DNA from: Christensenella massiliensis
GTDB lineage: Bacteria > Bacillota > Clostridia > Christensenellales > Christensenellaceae
Reading direction: 5' to 3'
Length of the DNA: 64,000 nucleotides
Assembly: GCA_900155415.1 (NCBI GenBank)
Contig: LT700187.1
Span: 1,736,001 to 1,800,000, forward strand
The notes beneath the pieces were generated by a model. The model had not been told where the DNA came from and made no database searches. It saw only the letters and a list, made by a program, of their open reading frames with translations. Shown here piece by piece: positions 1 through 8,985 of the stretch. Both the position numbers and the translations under genes were made by a program. Numbering within the stretch: the stretch's first letter is position 1; every line of letters begins with the position of its first letter.

Positions 1-219
1 GGGATCGACGTGGGAGCAAAGGCAGAGATACATTCCCTGATGGGGGATTTTGCAAAGGCTGGAATGGCGATCATAATGATTTCCTCTGAGCTGCCGGAGA
101 TCATCGGAATGAGCGACCGGATTATCGTGATGGGCGAGGGGAAGATCAAAGGAGAATTTAAGCTCGGAGAATATTCGCAGGACGATATTTTGAAATGTGC
201 ACTGGGAGGTAAAAAATAA
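1..219 (+). CDS. Sugar ABC transporter ATP-binding protein, C-terminal end (RbsA-like, partial)
   Basis: This is the last 72 codons of a CUT2-type ABC ATPase that energises uptake of ribose-like sugars or related solutes at the inner face of the membrane. The visible part starts in the D-loop region of the second nucleotide-binding domain (GIDVGAK) and continues through the MISSELPEI switch and SDRIIVM strand typical of RbsA/MglA/XylG; the Walker motifs lie off the left edge. Its stop overlaps the permease start by one base (taATG), with GGAGGT eight bases before that ATG, so the two are translationally coupled. The sugar cannot be told from this fragment. Confidence 0.9.
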   Translation, partial: GIDVGAKAEIHSLMGDFAKAGMAIIMISSELPEIIGMSDRIIVMGEGKIKGEFKLGEYSQDDILKCALGGKK

Positions 220-1217
220 TGATGGCATTTGGAGGCAATAAAGAAGGGGTACTTCAGAGAGGAAATTTCAGACAATATATTAGAAGCTATGCGCTTGTGA
301 TCATATTTTTAGGCGTGTGCGCCATTTTTGCGATCGCATCGCCTACTTTCTTATCGCCTACGAATATTGTCGGTGTCTTTCGGCAGATAGCGATCAATGG
401 CGTTCTGGCTCTCGGAATGACATTGGTTATTATCACGGGAGGCATCGACCTTTCAGTAGGTTCCCTCATGGCGATAACCGGCGTCGTGTCAGCCATGATT
501 TTGGAAAACGATCCGAACATGCTGGCGGTTGCACTGATCGTAGGGATCGGCGCAGCTGCAGTCGTGAGTATGTGGACAGCCGTTCTGGTGGCAAAGATGA
601 AGATCGCGCCATTTATCGCCTCGCTTTCTACTATGACCATTGCACGCGGTATCGCGCTCGTATTGGCAGACGGGATACCGCATACGATCAAAAACGCAGA
701 ATACAGCCAAATCGGAAATGGATATTTGTGGGACGCCTCTTTAACAGGCGGAGTAGGATTTCCCATATTAGTGCTTATATTGATCGTGATTGCCGTTATA
801 ACGACCATTATCTTATATAACACGAAATTTGGACGCTATATTTATGCGGTGGGAGGAAATGAACATGCGGCAGAGGCCTCCGGAGTCAACGTTGTAAAGA
901 TAAAATTTTGGACCTATGTGTTGAACGGCGTGCTTTGCGGTGTAGCAGGAATGATGCTCGCAGCCCGTATCACTTCCGGACAGCCGAATGCAGGAGATGG
1001 CTATGAGCTCGATGCGATCACTGCGGTCATTATCGGCGGAACGAGTATGGCGGGCGGCAGCGGAAAAATCAGCGGAACGATTATAGGGGCGTTGATCATA
1101 GGCGTTTTGGATAACGGTTTGGTTTTGCTGGGCGTGTCTTCATACTATCAGCAGATCATTAAAGGTATCATTATTGCAGTCGCAGTGCTGCTTGATATGA
1201 AAACCAAAAAAAGATAA
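219..1217 (+). CDS. Sugar ABC transporter permease (RbsC-like)
   Basis: A 332-aa integral membrane protein of the BPD_transp_2 (RbsC/XylH/YtfT) permease family, normal in length. It has repeated hydrophobic spans, the TGGIDLSVGSLMA signature near residues 67-79 and a late GGTSMAGGSGKI loop that contacts the ATPase. It would form the membrane channel with the ATPase ending at 219 and the lipoprotein at 1235. The operon continues into hydrolases, so the transported compound is probably a breakdown substrate for them. That is inference; the permease itself does not reveal the ligand. Confidence 0.95.
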   Translation: MMAFGGNKEGVLQRGNFRQYIRSYALVIIFLGVCAIFAIASPTFLSPTNIVGVFRQIAINGVLALGMTLVIITGGIDLSVGSLMAITGVVSAMILENDPNMLAVALIVGIGAAAVVSMWTAVLVAKMKIAPFIASLSTMTIARGIALVLADGIPHTIKNAEYSQIGNGYLWDASLTGGVGFPILVLILIVIAVITTIILYNTKFGRYIYAVGGNEHAAEASGVNVVKIKFWTYVLNGVLCGVAGMMLAARITSGQPNAGDGYELDAITAVIIGGTSMAGGSGKISGTIIGALIIGVLDNGLVLLGVSSYYQQIIKGIIIAVAVLLDMKTKKR

Positions 1218-1234
1218 TCAAGGAGGAAAATGGA

Positions 1235-2245
1235 ATGAAGAAACTGGTAGCTGTAATACTGGCCATCCTTTTGGTGGCGATGGTGGCGGGATGCTCGGGA
1301 ACAGTGGAACCGTCCGCATCTGCAGATACGTCTCAGCCTGCGGAAAGCAGCGGAGCCGAACAGCCTGCGGAAGATGCGGAAAAAGTATGGAAAATCGGGG
1401 TATCGACCCAGTCATGGGAACATGAGTTTCTGAAGAATATGGTCAACGCCTTGCAAGCAATCGATGAATCGATGCCGAATGTGGAGCTTGTGATCGTTGA
1501 TAGTGAGGATTCGGTTGAAAAACAATTGAACGACGTCGATACGCTCATTGCGCAGGGAGTAGACGGTATCATTCTGAATGCCGTCAATATGGAGGGCAGC
1601 AGTCAGGCTGTGGTAGCAGCGAAAGAAGCGGGCCTACCGGTCGTCGAATTGGTGGCTTTGACGGAAAATGAAGATTATGACACCTTCGTAGGAACCGACG
1701 TAAAAGCATCTGGTATTCTCGCAGGAGAAATAGCTGCGGAAATGATGGGAGAAAAAGGGAAATTATTCGAGATACAAGGACAAATGGGGCATTCTGCGCA
1801 GATCAACAGAGGCGCAGGGATCGCTGAAGTGTTAGCGGAGTATCCGGATATCGAGCTTGTTGAGTCGCAGAGCGGCGAATTCACAAAAGACAAAGCGATG
1901 TCGGTCACCGAGGCATGGCTTGCAAAATATCCTGCCGGCGAAATAGACGTCATTATTGCCCATAATGACGGAATGGCTCTCGGAGCAATGAATGCATGTA
2001 TTTCGGCCAACCGTCCGGAAATCAAGATCATCGGTATCGATGGAGATGCTGAAGCCTTACAAGCAGTTATTGACGGAACTTTAGCGGCAACTGTTGTTGA
2101 CGACGTTGAAACGGAATCACAGCTTGCAGTAGATGAAATGGTCAGCATTCTCGAGGGGAGCGCTCCGGAAGGACAGATATTAGCGGAATATATTCCCATC
2201 ACAACGGCTGAAGATGCAGAAGTATGGCTCGAAAAGAGACAATGA
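1235..2245 (+). CDS. Sugar ABC transporter substrate-binding lipoprotein (RbsB-like)
   Basis: A 336-aa periplasmic-binding-protein type I (Peripla_BP_4) protein anchored outside the cell as a lipoprotein. Residues 1-19 form a signal peptide and VAGC gives the lipobox with Cys20; a Ser/Ala/Glu-rich linker follows, then the two-lobe fold starting at VWKIGVSTQSWEHEF. Motifs typical of the family include VDGIILNAVN, FVGTD and IIAHNDGMALGA. AAGGAGG lies eight bases before the ATG. It delivers ligand to the permease just upstream; ligand identity is unknown. Confidence 0.93.
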   Translation: MKKLVAVILAILLVAMVAGCSGTVEPSASADTSQPAESSGAEQPAEDAEKVWKIGVSTQSWEHEFLKNMVNALQAIDESMPNVELVIVDSEDSVEKQLNDVDTLIAQGVDGIILNAVNMEGSSQAVVAAKEAGLPVVELVALTENEDYDTFVGTDVKASGILAGEIAAEMMGEKGKLFEIQGQMGHSAQINRGAGIAEVLAEYPDIELVESQSGEFTKDKAMSVTEAWLAKYPAGEIDVIIAHNDGMALGAMNACISANRPEIKIIGIDGDAEALQAVIDGTLAATVVDDVETESQLAVDEMVSILEGSAPEGQILAEYIPITTAEDAEVWLEKRQ

Positions 2246-2275
2246 TCATAAGAAAAAGTATAAAGGCAGAATGCT

Positions 2276-2312
2276 GCAGGACGGGGAAAGGATACCTTTC
2301 CCCACAGCCTGC
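2276..2312. other. Intergenic hairpin between the binding-protein and M81 genes
   Basis: A perfect 9-bp stem (ggggaaagg at 2283-2291, cctttcccc at 2295-2303, loop ata) is extended by gcagg/cctgc (2276-2280 and 2308-2312). No T-run follows, so it is not a classic terminator. Such hairpins after a binding-protein gene often protect the mRNA 3' end and lower expression of downstream genes; that role is inferred. Confidence 0.6.
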
Positions 2313-2333
2313 GGCGGAAAGAGGAATGCTCTG

Positions 2334-3782
2334 ATGAAAGTTTTGACAGGTTCCTTTCAATGTGAATCAAATTCGTTTTGCGATGACGTAGCAAAGGAAA
2401 GCGATTTTGAAGTTTATTATGGAAAAGACGCGGCGCAAAAATTAGCTGCGACACGATATTTTGAAGAAAACGGTATAGAAGCTGTTCCCATGGTATTTGC
2501 CAGCGCATTGCCAAGCGGCGAAGTCGCTTATTCGGCTTACCAATATTTTGAGCGGATATTTCTTGAGAAAATCAGAGAACAGAAAGATTTCGATGGGCTC
2601 TATATCTATTTCCACGGTTCCATGTATGTGGAAGGGCATGGCTGCGGGGAAGAGCTTCTCACAACGGCGATCCGCAAGGAAATCGGAGACAAAATACCGA
2701 TTTCGGCAGCGTGCGATTTTCATGCGACGCTATCAGACCAGTTTTATAAGAACGTAAATGCCGTAAACGGCTTCCGTACGGCGCCGCATACAGACCATGA
2801 CGATACGGAACGGCGCGCCGCGCGGTCATTGATTGAATGTATGAAGCGGAATATCGCGCCGAGATTGCAGCGTGTCCGTGTTCCGTTCTTAGGAGCGGAT
2901 GCATCCGTCACGGCAAACGAGCCCTATCTTTCCGTTACCAAGGAGCTTCAAAGGCTCGACGCAGAAGAACATGTTATCTCATGTGCATTTTTTAACGGAC
3001 ATGCATGGTATGATGCGCCGCACACGGGAGCCTGCGCCGTAGTGGCGGATACAGACGGCGAAACGGCATTCGCGGAAGCAATGAGGCTCGCAAAAATATT
3101 TTGGGAGCATAAGGAGGGCGCGGTGTTTGAAGGCGCAATGCCTACGGACGAGGCAGTCGACCGTTCCCTTGCGCAAAAAGAGGGACTTATTTTCGTGAAT
3201 GATTCAGGAGATAATACGACCGCCGGCGCTTGGGGCGCAGGAACGCTTATGCTCCGCAAATATATGAAAAAGAATGCGAAGAATGTACTGATATGCGGGA
3301 TCTTCGATCCGGAGGTCACGACTGCGCTTCTGGAAGACAAACCGGGTGAAAAAAGACGCATCGTGCTGTGCAAAGGCAAACACACCGCACAGGAGATTGA
3401 GACTGAGCTTGATGTCACTGTGAAAAGCGCCGGAACGGTATGCGGCTGGGCAGGTGATGAAGTGGGAAAGGGCGTCGTGGTCAAATGTGGAGGGATCGAT
3501 ATTTTGATAACGGATGCCCGGGCAGCATTTACGACTTCAAGGCATTTTGAAAAAATGGATATCGATCCTTACGATTACCGGATCATTGTATTAAAAATGG
3601 GATATTTGTTCCCCAAACTGAGGGAAATATCGGACTTGGCTGTTGTTGCATTGACGCCGGGACAGAGCACAAATGATTTTTCACAAATTGATTTCAAGCG
3701 GGCGCCGAAGCGGCTTTATCCGGCCTGTAAGGATATCCGCTGGGAAGAGATAGAAACGAAAGCGAGGCGAATGCGTTTATGA
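2334..3782 (+). CDS. M81 family metallopeptidase (MlrC-like)
   Basis: A 482-aa protein of the MlrC/M81 family, named for microcystin-degrading MlrC and found widely beside peptide or sugar transporters. Family landmarks are the N-terminus MKVLTGSFQCESNSF, HGSMYVEGHGCGEE, CDFHATLS, FRTAPHTDHDDTERR and NDSGDNTTAGAWGAGT. I chose the ATG at 2334 because the family begins with this segment and AAAGAGG lies about nine bases before it; the open frame extends upstream to 2214 across the intergenic hairpin and is unlikely to be coding there. Its stop overlaps the next start by four bases. The substrate is unknown. Confidence 0.88.
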   Translation: MKVLTGSFQCESNSFCDDVAKESDFEVYYGKDAAQKLAATRYFEENGIEAVPMVFASALPSGEVAYSAYQYFERIFLEKIREQKDFDGLYIYFHGSMYVEGHGCGEELLTTAIRKEIGDKIPISAACDFHATLSDQFYKNVNAVNGFRTAPHTDHDDTERRAARSLIECMKRNIAPRLQRVRVPFLGADASVTANEPYLSVTKELQRLDAEEHVISCAFFNGHAWYDAPHTGACAVVADTDGETAFAEAMRLAKIFWEHKEGAVFEGAMPTDEAVDRSLAQKEGLIFVNDSGDNTTAGAWGAGTLMLRKYMKKNAKNVLICGIFDPEVTTALLEDKPGEKRRIVLCKGKHTAQEIETELDVTVKSAGTVCGWAGDEVGKGVVVKCGGIDILITDARAAFTTSRHFEKMDIDPYDYRIIVLKMGYLFPKLREISDLAVVALTPGQSTNDFSQIDFKRAPKRLYPACKDIRWEEIETKARRMRL

Positions 3783-5854
3783 AAAAGATCATGCCGCAGC
3801 CGAAGATCATGTACAAGCTCCCGCCGCGGGCAGAGCCTTTCACCGGGCTTTCCATTCGCTCAAATTGCAAAAATACGGAAGGAGCGGAGCAGTTGTTCCG
3901 GTCACGGTTCTGGAACATGAAAAGCGTTCTGCAGGACGAGACGGACGGTTATCCCGTCTATCTGAACGATGCGCCCAGCAGCATGAACGACGAACGGCTG
4001 TTTCGCGAGCAGGGCTATGTGCTGCATGCACAGGCGGATAGAGCGGAGGTCTATGCTGCGGCAAAGCAGGGGTTTGCCTATGCTGCGGCTGCGTTGAAAC
4101 AGTTGATTTCACATGCAGAGAGCGGATATACGGTCGATTGTGCGCACGTTGAGGACTACCCCTCTGTTGAGGTGCGGGGCATATCCATTCCATTTACATG
4201 GTATGCCGGTTATGGGAGGATCGGTTTTGATTCCCAGCTTTGGAATTTTGAGCAGTGGAAACAGTTTTTGGACGTCTGCTCCGATTACCGGATCAATCAA
4301 CTCAACATGGTATTATACGGCTTCTGGCCGTTTGAGTTTCCCGAATATCCGGAGACTGTGCTCAGAGATCTTGAAATGCAGGTGTACGATCCGGAAAACG
4401 ACGGCTGGCTCACCGTCAAATATACGCATCCGAATGTAGAAAGCCCTTTCCTCAAGAAACTCATCGAGTATGGGCACGGGCTTGGGATCCGGTTTTTCGC
4501 TTATACGGGGCTCAACAGCTATAGTGGAGGCTATGCCTGCCGCCACCCGGAAAAGCGGATGAAAAAGGAGGCAGGCAGTAAATTTATCAACGATTTCGAC
4601 AGCCTGTGCCTGAGCGACCCGGAGACGATCGAGTATTTGAAGGCAAGCATCCGAAAAATCGTGGAACAGGGCTTTGATGGGATCGATTTTGAGGAAAGCG
4701 AAGAAGCTTTCTGGTATTGCAGCTGCGAGCAGTGCAAACAGACCTTCTGGAAGAATGCAAACACACCGGAGGAAGCGCTCCATGCGGCAAATACGACGCT
4801 GCTGAAGATACTTTATGAGGAGATCAGAAAGATTTCCAAGGATTGTGTGATTGGATTGCGGGCATGGCGGCAGCCGCCGTTGGTCCGCAGCGAAGAACTG
4901 ATCGAAAGTATGGTAAAAAGCGTGCCGGACGATATCGTGCTGTTTTGGGCTCCCGGCCAATATGTACCGGATGAGGAATTCGAAAAATGGGCCAAAGCCT
5001 TTGGAAAGGAACGGATATGGGGGCGCGATACGGAAGCCATTGGCTTTGCGGCCTGCTTTGGCAGACTCCTGCGGCCGTTTCGGTGGAACGGACTGCGGGC
5101 AGAAGAAGAAACGATCACACAATTTGTAGAAGAGGACATTCGCCAGCATAGGGGTTCTGTCGAGATGAAAGTCAAGGGGATCAACGGATATCAATTTGAA
5201 TGGCACGGATTCTTTATGGCGCTTTTTGCCCACTCCTATTACGGCTGGGGCGGAACCATGGAAGCGGAAGCGTTCTATCGTTATTCTCTTGAAGCAGCTT
5301 TTGATCAAGCGGCAAACGATGTATGGTATGTCATGAAAAATATGCTGACGATCCATGAGAGTCAAATGAAAATATACCGTGCGGAATTCCCTATGGCACG
5401 CAACAAGGTGGAACAGCAGGATATTCCACGCATCAAACGGGCGATCGAAGAGTATCCGGATATGATGGAGCGGCTCGGCAGGATACGTGAATATGTACGC
5501 GCGCATGAGGAGACGGCGCATTTTGACCTGCATTTCAAAAAATGGGAGATTGCGATGCGTAGATTGAGAATCATTTATGATATGGCGCTTGCGTCTGTTG
5601 CATACGATAACGCACAGGCGCCGGAGGAAAAACGGAAGCATCTGAAAGAAATGTACAGGCTGAACGAAAAGGAATTCGAGATCATCCGCAGCAGCTATTT
5701 TGATGTGAACCCAATGACTGAGGCGGACGTGAAATCCTGCTGCTTCCCGTATCATGAGATGAAGCGGATCCTGACGAACGCGCTTTATCCTGAACGGGAA
5801 GATAACGAACCGATCTATGCGGGCGTGGAAGCGCTCGGATGGTTATGGGCATAA
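3779..5854 (+). CDS. GH20-like glycoside hydrolase
   Basis: A 691-aa cytoplasmic protein (no signal peptide) resembling GH20/GH67-type enzymes. An N-terminal alpha/beta domain (about 1-125, with the YAAAALKQLI helix seen in hexosaminidase domain 2) is followed by a TIM-barrel beginning near VEVRGISIPFTWY. The likely acidic centre is GIDFEESEEAF with D303, E305 and E306, followed by a CSCEQC cysteine pair. A helical C-terminal region ends at GWLWA. It overlaps the M81 gene by ATGA, so both enzymes are made together. Lack of secretion fits processing of an imported oligosaccharide or glycoconjugate. Exact family and substrate remain open. Confidence 0.7.
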   Translation: MKKIMPQPKIMYKLPPRAEPFTGLSIRSNCKNTEGAEQLFRSRFWNMKSVLQDETDGYPVYLNDAPSSMNDERLFREQGYVLHAQADRAEVYAAAKQGFAYAAAALKQLISHAESGYTVDCAHVEDYPSVEVRGISIPFTWYAGYGRIGFDSQLWNFEQWKQFLDVCSDYRINQLNMVLYGFWPFEFPEYPETVLRDLEMQVYDPENDGWLTVKYTHPNVESPFLKKLIEYGHGLGIRFFAYTGLNSYSGGYACRHPEKRMKKEAGSKFINDFDSLCLSDPETIEYLKASIRKIVEQGFDGIDFEESEEAFWYCSCEQCKQTFWKNANTPEEALHAANTTLLKILYEEIRKISKDCVIGLRAWRQPPLVRSEELIESMVKSVPDDIVLFWAPGQYVPDEEFEKWAKAFGKERIWGRDTEAIGFAACFGRLLRPFRWNGLRAEEETITQFVEEDIRQHRGSVEMKVKGINGYQFEWHGFFMALFAHSYYGWGGTMEAEAFYRYSLEAAFDQAANDVWYVMKNMLTIHESQMKIYRAEFPMARNKVEQQDIPRIKRAIEEYPDMMERLGRIREYVRAHEETAHFDLHFKKWEIAMRRLRIIYDMALASVAYDNAQAPEEKRKHLKEMYRLNEKEFEIIRSSYFDVNPMTEADVKSCCFPYHEMKRILTNALYPEREDNEPIYAGVEALGWLWA

Positions 5855-5888
5855 ATAACGAAAAATCTAAGCAAAAAGGAGAAATGGT

Positions 5889-7061
5889 ATGTCTTACTAT
5901 AACGAACAGGAAACGAAAAACAGGATCGAAAAGGTAAAGGGGATCCTGAAAAGCAAAGGTCTTGATGCAGCGCTGATCTATTATGACGAGCTGAACATTG
6001 CGAACGGTTGGTATCTTACGGGCTGGTGCCCCCAGTTTGAAAAAGGAGCCGTGCTTCTGCCGGTGGAGGGAGAAGCGCTTCTGTTAGGCGGACCGGAAAG
6101 CGAACCCTTTGCAAAAATGAGCAGCGCGGTCAAGGAAACACGCAATTTTTCGGCGTTCATGGTACCGGACGAGGAATATCCAAATGCAACGATCATGGAC
6201 TTTACCGGACTTGCAGAAGAACTAAAGGCCAAAAACTGCATCCTGAAAAAGGTCGGCGTCGTTGGAACGAATGCAATTCCCTATCAGGTATACACGCAGT
6301 TTAAAGAGGGCTTCCAAGGCGTAGAGCTCATTGATATCACGGGCGAATATGAAGCGCTGCGGGCTTATAAATCCGCGTGGGAGACGGAAAATGTAAAACA
6401 GTCCTTTGGAATATGCTATGAGGCTTTCAAGGCCATGAAAGCTGCTGTAAAACCCGGTGTATTCGAGCACGAGGTCGCAGCAGAGGGTGAATATATCTGT
6501 CGGAAGCAGGGAGCCAGCAGCTTTGCCTATACGACGATCGTCGGCAGCGGAGAACGTTCAGATGCGGTCGTTCCAACGGCAATCAACAAAGAAATGAAAG
6601 CCGGGGAATGGGTCATGATCGGCATTGCGCCGCGTATGAATGGATATGCGGGAACAGTGGGCGAGACGCTTCCGGTATCGGGAGAATATACGCCCGAACA
6701 GCGCGACGCAGTCAATACCCTAAGAAAGGCGCTGCGTGTTACAAAGGAGATATTGAAACCGGGTATGAGCGGCAGAGAGCTCGATATTCCGGCACGCAGA
6801 CTTTTTGAAGAAAAGGGGCTGATCGAATATCTGGTATGTCCGTTTGTGCATACGATCGGCTTGATGGAAGCAGAAGGGCCGTTCTATGGTCCGAACAGCG
6901 ACGATAAGCTGGAGGAAGGCATGACGGTGTGCATCGACGTCAGCTTTTTCGGCCATCCGACGCTCCACGGCGCACGGATCGAAACGGGGTATTTGATCAC
7001 CAAGGACGGCTGCGAGCCGCTTAGCCCTGAAATGGATGCGGTTTTCATGGAAGACCTGTAA
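5889..7061 (+). CDS. M24-family pita-bread protein with degenerate metal site (creatinase/Xaa-Pro peptidase fold)
   Basis: A 390-aa protein with the two-domain creatinase N-terminal plus M24 layout. A good ribosome site (aaaggag) precedes the ATG. Aligned to dinuclear M24 peptidases, the first Asp is Gly245 (VMIGIAPRMNGYAG), the second is Thr256, His321 is kept (FVHTIGL), the first Glu is Asp350 (CIDVSF) and the last Glu is kept as Glu365 (ARIETG). This resembles creatinase-type members that lack bound metals. It may be a C-N hydrolase of a non-peptide substrate instead of an aminopeptidase. It sits in the same transcription unit as the M81 and GH20-like genes. Confidence 0.82.
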   Translation: MSYYNEQETKNRIEKVKGILKSKGLDAALIYYDELNIANGWYLTGWCPQFEKGAVLLPVEGEALLLGGPESEPFAKMSSAVKETRNFSAFMVPDEEYPNATIMDFTGLAEELKAKNCILKKVGVVGTNAIPYQVYTQFKEGFQGVELIDITGEYEALRAYKSAWETENVKQSFGICYEAFKAMKAAVKPGVFEHEVAAEGEYICRKQGASSFAYTTIVGSGERSDAVVPTAINKEMKAGEWVMIGIAPRMNGYAGTVGETLPVSGEYTPEQRDAVNTLRKALRVTKEILKPGMSGRELDIPARRLFEEKGLIEYLVCPFVHTIGLMEAEGPFYGPNSDDKLEEGMTVCIDVSFFGHPTLHGARIETGYLITKDGCEPLSPEMDAVFMEDL

Positions 7062-7079
7062 AAACCGGAGGAAAACAGA

Positions 7080-7439
7080 ATGGAGCTTGGGAAAAAAACG
7101 TGGGTGTTTGCGGACGGCGATTTGCCGCCGCAGGGAGAAAGCGAGCCGCTGGGACATGAGGCCTTGATGATCGTAAACAATTGCGGAGAAACGGCCGAGA
7201 TAACGCTCGATCTGCTGTTCGAGGATAAGGCGCCGAAGGAGGGGATCAAGATCGCAGTTCCCGCAAAACGGGTAAACTGCTTCCGCATGGATTTTCCAAT
7301 CGGCGAAGAGGGCTATCAGATACCCAAAGGGCAATATGCGGTAATACTGACATCGAACGTTCCGGTCGTGGCTGCATTCGGCAGATTGGACCGGAGGAAA
7401 GATATGGCCTATTACCCGGTTGCAGGCTACAGCATATAA
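7080..7439 (+). CDS. Sensory-rhodopsin-transducer (ASRT) fold protein
   Basis: A 119-aa protein of the PF07100 family, founded on the Anabaena sensory rhodopsin transducer. Signatures include KTWVFADGDLPP, the EALMIVNN strand and the closing ASNVPVVAAFGRLD-like segment (here ILTSNVPVVAAFGRLD). Most members occur in bacteria without rhodopsins, next to carbohydrate genes, and the fold resembles small sugar-binding beta sandwiches. GGAGG lies about nine bases before the ATG, 18 bases after the M24 stop. It is the last gene of the operon, which ends in the hairpin at 7456. A role in sensing or handling the imported compound is inference. Confidence 0.85.
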   Translation: MELGKKTWVFADGDLPPQGESEPLGHEALMIVNNCGETAEITLDLLFEDKAPKEGIKIAVPAKRVNCFRMDFPIGEEGYQIPKGQYAVILTSNVPVVAAFGRLDRRKDMAYYPVAGYSI

Positions 7440-7455
7440 TAGGAAGCACAGAGCG

Positions 7456-7490
7456 CAAAAGCGTTTTCCCATTAGGGAAAACGCTTTTGT
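7456..7490 (+). terminator. Rho-independent terminator of the catabolic operon
   Basis: A perfect 15-bp stem pairs 7456-7470 with 7475-7489 around the loop atta. The right arm ends in CGCTTTTG, giving a short U-tract. Confidence 0.8.
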
Positions 7491-7517
7491 CATCCTGTGA
7501 AAAAGACAGGAAGCCCC

Positions 7518-7546
7518 TTGTGGATTTGTGCGCCATATATTATAAT
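7518..7546 (+). promoter_or_regulatory. Predicted sigma-A promoter for cysS
   Basis: TTGTGG (7518-7523), a 17-bp spacer, then TATAAT (7541-7546), about 40 bases before the cysS start. No T-box leader is visible between it and the gene. Confidence 0.65.
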
Positions 7547-7585
7547 AACAAAGTATGGTAATTTAACAGACAAGAGGGTTTGACT

Positions 7586-8968
7586 TTGAAGATTTTCAAT
7601 TCGATGACGGGCAAAAAAGAGGAATTGGTGCCTCTCCATCCCGGACAAATCAATATTTATGCCTGTGGGCCGACGGTATACAATTATTTTCATATCGGGA
7701 ATGCACGGCCGTTTATCGTGTTCGATACACTCCGCAGATATTTGGAATATCGGGGCTATCAGGTGTCCTTTGTGCAGAATTTTACTGATGTGGACGATAA
7801 AATGATCCGCGTGGCAGCGGAAGAGGGAATCACCGTAAAGGAACTGGGCGAGCGGTATATCGGTGAATATTTCAAGGATGCAAAAGCGCTGAACATCCGT
7901 CCGGCTACTGTGCATCCTAAGGCGACGGAGCATATCGGCGATATTATTGCGTTGGTGCAGAAGCTGGTCGATACCGGACATGCCTATGAGCTGAACGGCG
8001 ACGTATATTTCGATACGCAGAGCTTTCCGGGGTATGGAAAGCTTTCCGGGCAGGACCTTTCGGAGTTAGAGCTTGGCGCGCGCATCGATATCAACGAAGA
8101 AAAAAAGAATCCTATGGATTTCGCTCTTTGGAAAGCCAAAAAAGAGGGAGAGATCGCATGGCAGAGCCCGTGGGGAGAGGGAAGGCCGGGTTGGCATATC
8201 GAATGCTCGGCCATGAGCATGAAATATCTCGGCGATACGCTTGATATCCACGGCGGCGGGCAGGATTTGAAATTTCCGCACCATGAAAATGAAATCGCCC
8301 AGAGTGAAGCTGCGACGGGGAAGCCTTTTGCAAATTATTGGATGCACAACGGCTACATCAATATCGACAATAAAAAAATGTCAAAATCTGCGGGCAACTT
8401 TTTTACCGTGCGCGATATCCTGAAAGAATTCCGCGGGCCGGCGGTACGTCTTTTCATGCTGAGCGCACATTACAGAAACCCGATCAATTTTTCGCGCGAG
8501 CTGCTCACACAGTCGGAGACGGCCTACGACCGCATCCTCAACTGCCGGGAAAACCTCAAATTTATCATGGAGCATCCCAAAGATATCGCAGTGGATGTAG
8601 CGCCTGCGGCTACCGCCGCAAATGAAAAATTCAACGCGGCTATGGACGACGATCTGAACACAGCGGATGCGATCGGCGGCATTTTTGAATATATCAAGGA
8701 AGTCAATACGCTCTTTGAAAACGGCGGGCAGACTGAAGCTGCAAAGGCAGCGCTTGCGGCGCTCGACATATTGCTGGATGTGCTTGGGCTCCTGCCGGAG
8801 GAAGCGGATGAAGCGATCCCGGAAGATATCCGGAGGATGGCGGACGAGCGGCAGGCTGCGCGCGCCGGCAAAGACTGGGCCGAGGCAGACCGTCTGCGGG
8901 ATGAGATCAGAGCGCGGGGCTATGAACTGAAAGATACGCCGGACGGCGTTAAAATCAATAAAATTTAG
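7586..8968 (+). CDS. cysS: Cysteinyl-tRNA synthetase
   Basis: A 460-aa class I aminoacyl-tRNA synthetase that charges tRNA-Cys. It has the HIGNARP form of the HIGH motif (from His36), KMSKS at 264-268, and zinc ligands in ACGPTVYN, WHIECSAMS and the HGGGQDLKFPHHENE segment. The C-terminal part carries the helical DALR-like anticodon region. I prefer the TTG at 7586 (MKIFNSMTG) because AGAGGG sits seven bases before it; the in-frame TTG at 7580 would leave almost no spacing. It begins a new transcription unit after the terminator at 7456. Confidence 0.97.
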   Translation: MKIFNSMTGKKEELVPLHPGQINIYACGPTVYNYFHIGNARPFIVFDTLRRYLEYRGYQVSFVQNFTDVDDKMIRVAAEEGITVKELGERYIGEYFKDAKALNIRPATVHPKATEHIGDIIALVQKLVDTGHAYELNGDVYFDTQSFPGYGKLSGQDLSELELGARIDINEEKKNPMDFALWKAKKEGEIAWQSPWGEGRPGWHIECSAMSMKYLGDTLDIHGGGQDLKFPHHENEIAQSEAATGKPFANYWMHNGYINIDNKKMSKSAGNFFTVRDILKEFRGPAVRLFMLSAHYRNPINFSRELLTQSETAYDRILNCRENLKFIMEHPKDIAVDVAPAATAANEKFNAAMDDDLNTADAIGGIFEYIKEVNTLFENGGQTEAAKAALAALDILLDVLGLLPEEADEAIPEDIRRMADERQAARAGKDWAEADRLRDEIRARGYELKDTPDGVKINKI

Positions 8969-8985
8969 GGGGAAAACAGGTAAAT

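Noticed and set aside
2214-2333. N-terminal extension of the M81 protein
   Set aside because: It crosses the intergenic hairpin and overlaps the binding-protein gene; the family start and ribosome site are at 2334.
4313-5755. A 480-aa minus-strand frame inside the GH20-like gene
   Set aside because: It mirrors the real gene with high His/Arg/Phe content, has no ribosome site and matches no family; it is an antisense shadow.
7440-7585. T-box leader before cysS
   Set aside because: The promoter TATAAT is only about 40 bases from the start, leaving no room for a T-box, and no T-box motif is seen.
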